Below, piece by piece: positions 45,165-55,096 of a DNA stretch of 64,000 bases (position 1 is its first letter; the number at the start of each line of letters is the position of its first letter). Source of the DNA: Chenopodium formosanum (Eukaryota; Streptophyta; Magnoliopsida; Caryophyllales; Amaranthaceae); NCBI GenBank assembly GCA_024500155.1, contig CM044869.1, forward strand, positions 38,689,398 through 38,753,397, in the 5' to 3' direction. Both the position numbers and the translations under genes were made by a program. A model generated the notes under the pieces. The model made no database searches. It saw nothing but the letters and a program-made list of their open reading frames with translations, and was not told where the DNA came from.

Positions 45165-46543
45165 GCTATGCATAAGAGATTTATCCCTAGTGCAGTCCTC
45201 TTGTGGAGTTCTCCCCTGATGAGCACATACTGTGAGGCCAGGAGCCTCAAAGCACGGCGTGCTCTTTTACCAGTGTTAGGAGGATATTCTCCCTTGGTCA
45301 CGTAGTTAAGGATATCCGTATACCATGGCTCTTTATCTTCTTCTTGTGATTCTTGTTCGTCATCAAGTGCATGAACATAAGCCGGCTCATATCTTCTTTC
45401 TATGGTCAATGGCATTCTGATCGTGTCTGTTGGAATTCGCACCATTGATGCTAACTTAGCCAGCGCATCGGCAAACTGATTTTCTTCTCTAGGCAAGTAC
45501 GTATATTCCACTTCATCTAGTTGCTCCGTGAGAGTTTCCAGATGAGCTTGATACGTAGCGAGACTTTCACTTCTCACCTTCCATTTCTTGGAGATCTGGT
45601 TAATGATTAGTGACGAATCACCGTAGATTATGAGCTTCTTAATTCCTAAGGCCACAGCTGTTTCTAATCCCAAGATGTATGCCTCGTACTCTGCGGCATT
45701 GTTGGTGACCTCAAAGTCAAGCTTCATGGAAATTGGGATATGCTCTTCATTGGGTGATATGAGCAAGACTCCTACACCACAACCCTTTTGGTTCAAAGCT
45801 CCGTCAAAATAGAGCGTCCAGCTATCATCTTCGGTCATGAGTAGATCTTCGTCAGGGAAATCATACTCATCTTCTTCTTTCTCAACTTCTTCTAATGGAA
45901 AATCTGCTAAGAAGTCAAAAACCGCAGAACCTTTGATGGCTTTTTGTGGTACAAATTTCAAGTCAAACTGAGCAAGGTTGAATATCCACCTTGATAATCT
46001 GCCATTGAGTGTTGCTTTTTCGAACAAATACTTGAGAGGATCCATCTTGGACACGACATGCACTGTATGAGTGAGCATGTAATGTCTTAATTTCTGCGCG
46101 GCCCACACGAGTGCGAGACACAACTTTTCAAGTGGTGTGTATCGCGTTTCATATCCTTGAAGCTTCTTGCTCAAATAGTAAATTGCATTCTCCTTGCTTT
46201 CGATCTCTTGTGCTTGCATTGCCCCCATTGTTTCTCTTGTGACTGTAACGTAGAGTAGAAGAGGAAAGTCAGGCATTGCTGGCGCTAGCACGGGTGGGTT
46301 TGCCAGGTACTCTTTGATTTTGTCGAAAGCTTTTTGGCAATCATCATCCCATGTGATTGGAACATTTTTCTTAAGCTTCTTGAATATAGGTTCACATATC
46401 GCCGTGAGTTTTGATATGAACCTACTTATATATTGCAGCCTTCCGATAAAGCCTCGAATTTCTTTCTCAGTCTTGGGTTGTGGCATGGCCATGATTGCTT
46501 TGACTTTTGTGGGATCTATTTCAATCCCTCGAGAACTGATCAC
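45056..46543 (-). pseudogene. RT C-terminal part with two RNase H domains, element B
   Basis: One open frame of about 495 residues. It starts in the RT connection (ISSRGIEIDPTKVKAIM). The ordinary Ty3 RNase H follows (TRETMGAMQAQE, YYLSKKLQGYETRYTPLEKL, with the first catalytic D apparently changed: LLYVTVTRE). A complete second, archaeal-type RNase H comes next: WTLYFDGALNQKGCGVGVLL (D), NNAAEYEAYILGLE (E), IIYGDSSLIINQI (D), REENQFADALAKLAS (D). Dual RNase H is characteristic of Tat-lineage elements. The N-terminal zinc region of integrase begins near the end. Confidence 0.92.
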
Positions 46544-47213
46544 ATATCCAAGTAGTTTGCTTGACGTAACTCCGAATGCACACTTTGCTGGATTTAATCT
46601 TATGTTGTACTTGCGGAGTCTTTCAAAGAACTTGCAAAGTGCAATTGATGTGGCCTGGGCGATCCTTTGACTTGACGATCATATCATCAACATAGACCTC
46701 CACCTCTTTGTGCATCATATCATGTAACAATGCTGTGGCTGCTCTTTGGTAGGTGGCACCCGCGTTTTTCAACCCGAATGGCATTACCGTATAGCAATAT
46801 GTACCCCATTGTGTGATGAATGTGGTTTTCTCTATGTCTTCCTCGGCCATTAATACTTGATTATATCCGACGTAGTCGTCCATGAATGATAGGAGTGCAT
46901 GATTTGCTGTGTTATCGACCAGAATGTCAATGTGAGGTAGAGGGAATCTATCTTTCGGGCTTGCCTTGTTGAGATCCCTATAATCAACACACATTCTGAC
47001 CCTTCCATCCTTCTTCGGAACTAGAACCACATTAGCTATCCATTCTGGATACTTGGATACTTTGATGAAACCTGCAGCCAATTGCTTTCTGATTTCTTCC
47101 TTGATTTTGAGAGCCACATCTGGTTTCATACGACGCAGCTTTTGTTTGACAGGCTTCATACCTGGAATGAATGGTATTGTATGCTGAGCTATATCCCTGT
47201 CAATTCCAGGCAT
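46544..47213 (-). pseudogene. Reverse transcriptase core of element B
   Basis: MPGIDRDIAQH, then WIANVVLVPKKDGRVRMCVD, DLNKASPKDRFPLPHID, FMDDYVGYNQVLM (first catalytic D), MPFGLKNAGATYQR and the catalytic YVDD in EVYVDDMIVKSKD. A one-base shift near 46625 moves the continuation (ALCKFFERLRKYNIRLNP) into another frame. A TAG at 47226-47228 just upstream replaces tryptophan in the F-A-W-S-Y-Q-D-M motif. Confidence 0.92.
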
Positions 47214-47225
47214 ATCTTGGTATGA

Positions 47226-48400
47226 CTAAGCAAATACATCGACAAATTCGCTAAGCAAGTGAATTAGCTCTTTGCGTTCGTCTTGACTTAGTGTTAATCC
47301 AATTTTTATTTCTTTGATAGTCGTATCATTGGAAATATTAACTGTTTCTGTATCTTCGATGATTGCTGTTTTATTTTCGTGTTCTTCCATTGCTTTTATT
47401 ATTTCTTTGTCATTTTTATCATTAGCAAAGCAATATTGATCAAGGTTAGGGGAATGACACGCATCGTAAGCAAAGGTACTCATTTCATTGAATTCATTGG
47501 TCATTACATCAAGGAGGGCAAGGTCAGCTGCGACCTCTCCGGAATTATTTGGGATAGAAAGAGGAGACTTACTAAGAGACTCAGCATTAAGGGGAACTAC
47601 ATTAGATTCTATGACAGAAAGGGGGTCGGCCTCAGATCCTAAAGACCCGTCTACAGACTCAGACTCGGACTCGGACCTAGACGATTCGGATTCATCAAAC
47701 ATAGGACCTTCGCCAGCGGTCACTTCCATCTTCTCTCCACTTGGCGTAGTGATCTTCACCGTCTTGCGCCATCCCTTTGACACATCATCAGCCGAAACGA
47801 TTAACTTAGAGGGGTCAAAATCATTGCTTGATATGACGACTTGAATGAGCTCAGAATCGTCATTGCAGACAGGCTTCGTTTCATTCTTTTCTAGTCCAAA
47901 AAGAAGATTAATGTTCATATCATCAGAGCTTGGACTGGCTGGTTGCTCAGTTGTGAAGAACTCATCGCCTTCGTCGACGAAGTCACAATCAAGGAACACC
48001 TTGAAACCTGGCTCGAGCTTCCCGTTGTGGATGAAAGGCTCAGGGAATTCATAGCATGGGAAGTTTTCCCCTTTTCTGATGTACTGGCCGTTGAGAGTGA
48101 AGGGGTATGGGTCCATGGCCATTTTCGTCTTCATGGTTCGAGCATTATTGCGTGCCTTCATTTTCAGGAGAGCTTGTTTCATATCTTCTTTTGTTGGCTT
48201 GAATCCCAAGCCAAAGGTATCCTTCTTAAGTGCACCAGGATGGCCCCAAAGTTCAGCCATTTTCTTTTTGAGTCCGAGGGTCGTTCAAGGGAAATGCCCT
48301 TGCTTCTTCATAATGGCATTAACATTGGTGTCTGAATAAGGATCAAAGTCGAGGTGACACTTCTCCTCTTCTTCGATCATGAGAACATCATCTCGATCAG
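47226..48400 (-). pseudogene. Protease-RT linker of element B
   Basis: Open from 48260; the same frame continues upstream to 48400 through a TGA near 48288 (F-P-stop-T-T-L-G-L). A KKDTFGLGFKPTKEDM block resembles the glycine-rich segment between protease and RT in Tat/Ogre polyproteins. The following region is acidic and Ser-rich, ending ERKELIHLLSEFVDVFA before the RT. Coding stops abruptly at 48400, where organelle-like DNA begins. Confidence 0.8.
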
Positions 48401-49595
48401 TCCTGGAAATACTTCCTGGAACTTAGGATTTTCCTGATGACCGTCTTCTAAGTTTCAATTTCTCTTAGGTCCGCTCCTGGCTCGATGCGCTAGCGAAATG
48501 TATCATTGTTACCGCCTGTTAAGTTCAAGAGTGTGTGTGCGTGCATGTCCTATAGATTTGCCTGTTGTTGAAATCGAATTGCTTTTTTAGTTCTACATTT
48601 CCACAATCCACTGCCTTGATCCACTTGGCTACATCCGCCCTTACCCCTGAACGGGTTTAAGTCTCTATCTACGATCAGATCCTTCCAGGTTCTATGAGCG
48701 GAAATGGTCCTTCTTCGACACGGAGCACACCGCAAAAAGATTCTAAATAGGGTAAGTCCCCCTTGAATTCGAGAAGAAGAAAATGTTCTCCAGGTAGGTG
48801 AAAGCTACTCTTCTTATCTTACTTATTTAGCACCTACGACCAAGTACTCCCGCCCCAAAAAGCGGAAACCGAACAACCACCAGGCTCGTCTGAAGAGGAG
48901 GCGGGCGCCCTCTAGCATGTTTCAGACCTTGGGCAGTGACTCATTTTGAGGGGAAGAGCAGCCTTCCTGACACAGGCAACAGAATGCGCGCGCTGCCTGG
49001 TGATCCCTAGGTTGCAGCACGTCCGAGTCTCGCTAGCTATGCTAGCTTGAAAGGTATGGCTAGCTTGTTTTTTGGTGAGGTATTGCCCTGCTGTCGCTCT
49101 CCTTTGTGTCCGACCTTCCCTTTTGGCGTCCCCGCCAGCTGAAAAGGCAGTTTACTTACTTAGTTAAAGCCTCGGCCCAGCGGGCGAACATGCCGGGCTC
49201 CGGCTCCGCGCACCTGCTGACACCTGATTTGGCTTATGTACCGGCACCATCAATAGCTTATCCATCACCCTTTTCCCAATATTCCTTCCGGGTCGGTAGC
49301 CAGTAACGGCACTCTCACACTTCAATAAACCTCTTCGTACTTCGATCCAATCAATCGATCGATCAAGAGACTAATCTCATCATCCGAAGTTGAGGCCTTT
49401 CATCCAATGGTCTGTCAAAGAAGAGGTCAACCATCGCAATAGAGACTTCCTAGCCCCAGTGGGAGTAGTGACTAGCGTTATAGGTTGTTGGGCGGCCGGA
49501 AGGTTGCCACGAGGGTCATCGAAAGGATCTCGGAGACCCACCAAAGCACGAAAGCCAGGATCTTTCAGAAAATGGATTCCCAACAAAAACCCCTA
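48401..49595. other. Organelle-like (probably mitochondrial) DNA insert in element B
   Basis: About 1.2 kb with balanced GC, unlike the AT-rich surroundings, and with no retroelement homology. It sits exactly between two parts of the polyprotein that should be contiguous (acidic EEDEDL at 49596 and the DDVLMIEEEE block at about 48385). Texture such as gcgggcgaacatgccgggctccggctccgcgcacctg-like runs (49180-49215) and many short GC-rich words recalls plant mitochondrial intergenic DNA. No organellar gene was identified, so the origin is an inference. Confidence 0.45.
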
Positions 49596-50374
49596 GAGAT
49601 CTTCATCTTCCTCGTCATGTTCGACATGGACGATGGGCGTGTCAATAACTTGAATGCGCATGGGGGAGGCATCAATGGTAATTGGGACCCCTCCAACTAT
49701 AGCTTTCAACTTTTGGTGTAACGACGATGGGATCGTCCTTAGCTCATGAAGCCAAGGACCACCTAACAGCAGATTAAAAGAAGCCTTAATGTCCACCACC
49801 TGAAACTTGGTGCGACATTCAATGGCTCCAGTAGCATAATAGTACCCACGGCTTGACGGCGAGTATTATCGTAAGCACGAATCCCTTGAGTAGAGGGGAT
49901 CAATTCTTCATCTTTTATGCCCAACTTCTTTGCAGTGCGGAGTGGGCATACATTGATTGCAGAGACATTATCAACCAGGCTCATAGGAACATTCATCTGC
50001 CTACACACCACAGTGAGGTGTAAGGCCTTGTTATGCTGGTCCCCTTCTGGGGGCAGATCCTTGTCAGAGAAGGAAATCAGATTACTAGTACTCGACAATT
50101 CAGTAGTGAGAAAGTTGACCAGTCCTTGAGGAGTCATATCATTATCAACTCCTATTTTCACCAGAGCATTCATTATAGCCTTTCGATGCTCGTGAGAGGT
50201 GGCCAAAAGCTTCCATACGTTCATTTCCACCTTAGTCTTTTGTAGTTGTTTGATCACACCGTTGTTCACGGGGTCGATGGGATCAACTATTGGTTGTGAT
50301 TGCAGTGGAGGTGGAGGTGGACTAGGTTGTTGTAATCGTCCATTTCTGGTGAGAACCTTGACCTCAAGGTCTCC
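49596..50374 (-). pseudogene. Protease region of element B
   Basis: Retropepsin-like region of the Tat type. MNVPMSLVDNVSAINVCPLR contains the catalytic position (D-N-V where D-N-G/D-T-G is usual), followed by GTIMLLEPL. After a frameshift near 49830 come VDIKASFNLLLGGPWLHE and LHQKLKAIV. It ends in an acidic stretch at the organelle-like insert. In the same frame as gag upstream. Confidence 0.75.
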
Positions 50375-51718
50375 TCAAACATCTTCACTTGTGCCAAGAG
50401 ACGAACAGGCTACATCTTTGAGATAGACGTCTTCATCGTCACTATCCCAAATTCCATTCACTTCTTCACAGTTTGAAACGAATATAATTTCCAGTAGAGG
50501 TCCATTCACATGTTGAATGAGCATTGACGGATCAAAGGAGACTTCATCTCCAATGATAGCCAAAGCATCAGAAAGAGGACCTATTTGAATATTGGGCTTC
50601 TTGCCCCCTGGAGGGACAGGAAGTTGATTAGCATCATTCAGGTCTTGGATCGCATCCTTCAACCTCCAACACTTCTCAGTAGTATGACTTTTTCCTTGAT
50701 GAAACTTGCAATGAGCATTGGGGTCATAGCTAGTAGTTTTGTTCTCTGGTCAAGGTTCTAGAAAAGGTCCAATTGGCATAATCAGTCCTTGACTATGCAA
50801 GCGATCAAATGCAGCATCGTAGGTCATCCCCAAAGGCGTGTAAACCCTCCTTTTCCTTTGGAATCTTTGAGGGGGAGCACTAAGAGCTAGCACATCATTG
50901 ACATTGACATTGTTGGTAACATTATTAGGCTTGGAAGACGAAGAAGGAGTGTCGTTCTTCTTGTTTTTCCAAGTGTTGTTGTTATTATTGTTGCTACCAG
51001 CAGTCTTCATCAGTTCATCTTCGATATTGATCCCAATATCGTACACAGCTTCGAAGGTATTCAAGGGTAGAAACTTCAAGTGCTGCTTGTACTTATGAGT
51101 CAGATTTGCAATAAATAGGCGAACCATCTCTTTCTCCTTTGGAGGATCCACCAAGAGTGCAGCTGTTTCTCTCCACCTACTTAGATAAGTAGTGAAGCCT
51201 TCATTCTCCTTCTGTTTGAGAATAGAGAGTTCACGTTCAGAATTCTTGGCTTGGATGTTACATTTGTAACGGTTCATAAAGCTTTCGGTAACATCCTCCC
51301 AAGTCGCAACATGTTTGGATTCCAGATAGTAGAACCACTGTTGACAAGCATGCTCCAGGGAAAGAGGGAATACAGTAGGGAAGAGTGTCACATCTAATCC
51401 CTTAAGAGCCATGGTCGCAGAAAAAGCCTTCAAGTGGAAGAGCGGATTATCGGTAGGCTTGAACTTGGGAATGTCAGCAGTGGAAAACTTTTCAGGAAGT
51501 TTGTCCCTTATGGACGAAGAGGTGACAGGTTGCTCCACATAAGTGAACTCTTCAGAGATCTTACTCATCTGTTCTTTGATCTTGTCCATTGCGGCGGCAT
51601 TGACATTGTTTTGATTGTCTTGTTCTACCGTGTTGACTCTGGTGGTGAGTGTTTGCATCATGTTAGACAACATCTCAATGGTCCTGTTGATGTTCTCAAT
51701 ATCCTCCTTAGTAACCAT
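50375..51718 (-). pseudogene. Gag of element B
   Basis: ATG 51718. Short N-terminal coiled coil (INRTIEMLSNMMQTLTTRV), then the gag core FKPTDNPLFHLKAF, MALKGLDVTLF, CQQWFYYLESK, FTTYLSRWRETAALL and FLPLNTFEAVYDIGINIEDEL. Next come an N/S-rich linker and a zinc-like segment CKFHQGKSHTTEKCW (about 50700). A TGA at about 50750 (P-stop-P) and a stop near 50375 interrupt one continuous frame. Forms the particle core. Confidence 0.88.
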
Positions 51719-52452
51719 TGGTTGAAAGTAGACTAGAGACGGACTTTGTGGAGATGATTATGGTGGTTTCCTTGTACGCCTCTTTAGTATAAGAGGTTGT
51801 TGAGGTATTGACTCGAATCGTAACAATCTACCCCTGCTTCTTGACCAAGTGCCGTGACATCGAAACAAACACACCTTTAACCTTGACCCATCCGAAAAGG
51901 AAAAAAAATTTAATTTTTTTTTATTATTTTATCGAAATTTTCTTTATTTTCTAAAAAAATATATGGGAGGATACCATCCGACTTACTCCGAAAAAAAAAC
52001 GAAACAAAAAAAAACGACGCAAGACCATCCTAAAGTACGATCATAAAATGGTGTACGACTAAAGGAAAAGTGTGTGAACTTGACAGGACATGTGAGTGAT
52101 TAAGTGAGGCTATGGACACGTGTTATGACTGTACGGCTAGACATGACATCAAACCAAACATAAGCACGCACAAAGACCAAAAAAAGACTGACTGGTCAAA
52201 CCTCTTAGGCACCGTGTCACGGTGCTGACTGTCGTGACACGGTACAGTGCACCGTCAGACGGGAAATTGCACCGTGTCACGGCATTATACACCGTGGCGC
52301 GGCAGCTCTGTCGTGATGCGGTGCACAATTCAAGGCCTAATTTCCAGGTTTTAATCAATTTTAAGTCCGTACTAATTACTATGTGGAAATAAAAACCCTC
52401 GGTCATAGGCGAAACAAAATGAGAAAATACATGTGGGTCAGCACCAAATTGA
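51719..52452 (-). other. Leader of element B, primer site missing
   Basis: Noncoding. Contains a dyad island (52209-52325) with cores such as ccgtgtcacgg, tcgtgacacgg and ccgtggcgcgg. I find no tRNA-Arg-type primer site; the 3' end of the adjacent LTR is also missing, so both were probably lost in one deletion or rearrangement. Confidence 0.6.
52209..52325 (-). promoter_or_regulatory. Dyad island in the leader of element B
   Basis: Cores at about 20-bp spacing (caccgtgtcacggtg, gtcgtgacacggtac, caccgtcagac, caccgtgtcacggc, caccgtggcgcggc), as in the LTR. Located between the 5' LTR and gag. Confidence 0.7.
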
Positions 52453-53943
52453 AGGTTACACCCCATTCATAATCCATGAGATTACTAACTCCATATGGTT
52501 CGGAACCAAGAAAGGAGGATCGAGGATGATGGTACGAAGTGAGTCATGGAGTCACGTTCGCCCGTATTGGCCTCTACTCGATTCTTGTAGTGAAAAGTGA
52601 TTCCTGCAATCTCAAAGGCATACAAACAAAGATTCAATTCGCTCCAAACTATTATTAGGATAAATTGGTTAAATATTAATGCAGCATATAATTCTAAAAT
52701 ACCGTGATCACTTGAATTAATAACAAGATTAAGAAGGAACCTAAACCGGTTGTCCAAATTATCTTATTCGGCGTGATTTTCAATTACATATTCCCTTTAA
52801 CATGCAATATGGTGATCATAAATAAATAATAAGCATTAATATTGGAAGCAATTTAAAATAAATCCAACAAAATAAAATCGTTAGAAAAATAATAGAAATA
52901 AAAGGAACATAATTCTTACTTTGATTCTGTTTTCTTGCAACTATAAAATAATAAACAAGTTTGTAACTTCAAGGAAAATTAATCAAACAATAATTAAATT
53001 AAATTAAATTAAATAGAGTTGATTTAGGGCCAAACCCTCAAACATTTCTACCTTTCACGCCTTGGTTTAAGGACAGAACCTCGAGTAAAGTATGGACTCC
53101 TTGGAGTGCTTGAAGAGGGAATTTTGAAAGAAGAAAGGTAGGCTAGTGTTTAGGCTAAAGCATAGAAGAGAGAAAAAGAGAATTAATTGATGCCCCGTAC
53201 ATCGGAAATGAGGGGGTATTTATAGGGAAAATGAGTAGAGGGAACACACGGAACCCTAAAAAAATAAAAACCCTAAAAATAACACCGCGACACGGCAGAG
53301 GACACCGTGACACGGTGCCAGACACCGTCAGACGGGGCAAACTCCCGTGACACGGTGGAAAACAGAGTGACGCAGGAAATAATTAGGTTACGGGAGATAA
53401 AAGGCGTGAAGGGTTTACGTGGAAAGGACACGGAGATGCCCCATGTCACAGCACTGGCACCGTGTCACGGGAACTCACACCGTGGCGCGGTACTGAGCCC
53501 CGTGACGCGGGAAACTGTGCGTCCATTTTTTCGTCTAAATTCATTTTTACCCTAATTTCATTCAGCCTTTTTAAGTGCCGATTGATAATTTAGGGCCATT
53601 TCTAATTTATTATTTATTAATCGGGCCAAATATTAAATTAAATAAAATAAAAAGGTTTGGGCCAAAATAATAAAATAAAGAAAAATAAATAAAATAAAAA
53701 GGTTTAGGCCAAAATAATAAAATAAAGGAAAATAAATAAAATAAAAAGGTTTGGGCCAAAATTAAAAACAAATTATGCTTTGACTAAACATCAAGACTGA
53801 TCCATGGATTATTAAAACTGATTTTCAATTAAATACGATTTTTAAGCACTCTCGGGATTAAATACTGAACCCGACCAACAATGGCGGTGAAAGATTGTTC
53901 ATCATCGGGTTTGGTTTTGGGGAGACATTTTTAGCTTTCTACA
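52453..53943 (-). repeat. 5' LTR of element B, lacking about 0.2 kb
   Basis: 1491 bp, almost identical to 34827-36332. The portion matching 34614-34826 is missing; the sequence switches at 52453 to the leader. TATA box at 53215-53227 and dyad array 53283-53515. Ends tctaca at 53943, followed by target duplication ccatg. Confidence 0.9.
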
Positions 53944-53948
53944 CCATG
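53944..53948 (+). other. Target site duplication, right copy
   Basis: ccatg, identical to 34609-34613, directly after the LTR end. Confidence 0.9.
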
Positions 53949-55096
53949 CTTTCTTGTGATGTGCTTCGTTCCCTTAATAACGAATCTCATGTGTTTGATT
54001 GTGCCCCCACTCCCTAATGTGATGATTATGCTCATGATTTTAATCTTGATTCTTCCAATCTTGGTTGTACTCCTTCTTTTGTTGAACCTCAACCTTCTAC
54101 ACCTTTTGAATCTCTTGTTGATATTTTTGAATCATAAATTAGGCATATTGAGCTTAGAAATGAGCTTGGGCCTAGTATGGAGTCTATTCTTAATTTTATG
54201 AGAAGTCAATTAGAGATGATGAAAAAGAGTGAGGAGAATTTTAAGGAGGAAAAAAGGAGAGGTGGACAGCTAGAAAGCCAATTGTCATCTTTGATGCTTG
54301 TTTGTGAAAATTCTAAATCCAATGTGTGTGTTGAGGATGATGATGATGATTTTGAGAAACCAAGAGTGTGTGAGGATCCTATTAGTGAGCATAGGAGTGA
54401 AGAAAAGGGAGTTGAGAGTGATGATGAGGATGAGGATGATTTTGTGAATCTAAACTCCCCTTGCTTTGTTGCATGTGATGAGTCTCAAGTGCATGATTGT
54501 GATTCTTCTATCCATGAGTATTTGGACTCATTTGAGGTTATGTCAATAAGTTCTTTGAGAGTCAAATAAAAACCCATAGCCTTTTGAATGAGTTCATTGA
54601 GGATGCTTAATGGGAGAGAGATGAGTTTGAAATGAATTTGCATCCATTCATGCATGGTTTTGAGACTTTGGGCTTTAAGGAAGTTGAGGGAGTTGTTGTT
54701 CATTGTTGTGATGGAGGGGATTATGTAGTTCCTCTTGGAAGTTGGATGTTTGAGGGAGATGGAGATCATGAGTGTTCTTCTTTTGAGGATTCTATGATTG
54801 ATTTTCATGCTCTTATTGGTGATGTGAGGCATGGTGGTGAAGAAGAGTTCATTTGTGAGACCATAGCCCCTATTCCCTCTTCTCATGTCCCTTTTTCAAG
54901 GAGATTTAACCATATCCCCTACATTCCTATGTCCCTCCCTTCCTTTGTTAATGAGTCTATTGGAGACCCCTTTGTCTATGATGATTTTCATGTCCCTCAT
55001 TCGTCTTCTATTAAGGAAAACGGTGATTTATGTTTGAGCATTATGTCTCATTTAAGCTTGGGGGAGGGTATTTTATCATGTTTGGTGGGATGTTGA
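53949..55096 (+). pseudogene. Unrecognised gene of element A, 3' part
   Basis: Continues the frame broken at 34613 (LSCDVLRSLNNESHVFD), with TAA codons near 54017 and 54135. A charged, probably coiled-coil segment follows (MESILNFMRSQLEMMKKSEE, FKEEKRRGGQLESQLSSLML), then a long acidic stretch (54337-54450). After a frame change near 54535 it goes on to 55096 with a cysteine/acidic part (VVHCCDGGDYVVPLGSW) and a Pro/Ser/His-rich end (SRRFNHIPYIPMSLPSF). About 500 codons in total with the 5' part. No gag, pol or env feature; unknown family. Confidence 0.6.

Larger units (their letters stand above)
34614..53943 (-). mobile_element. Tat-like Ty3/gypsy element B with two antisense genes
   Basis: 19.3 kb minus-strand element bounded by two LTRs and a perfect target duplication (ccatg). 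From its 5' end: LTR (52453-53943, truncated at its 3' side), leader, gag (51718-50375), protease region, an organelle-like insert (about 48401-49595), RT, two RNase H domains, integrase (ending 44084), two genes on the opposite strand (about 37740-40929 and 41823-43249), tandem repeats, polypurine tract and 3' LTR (34614-36332). A second, archaeal-type RNase H after the usual one is diagnostic of the Tat lineage. Antisense extra genes are also known from that lineage. LTRs are nearly identical where both exist, so it is fairly recent. Confidence 0.9.
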
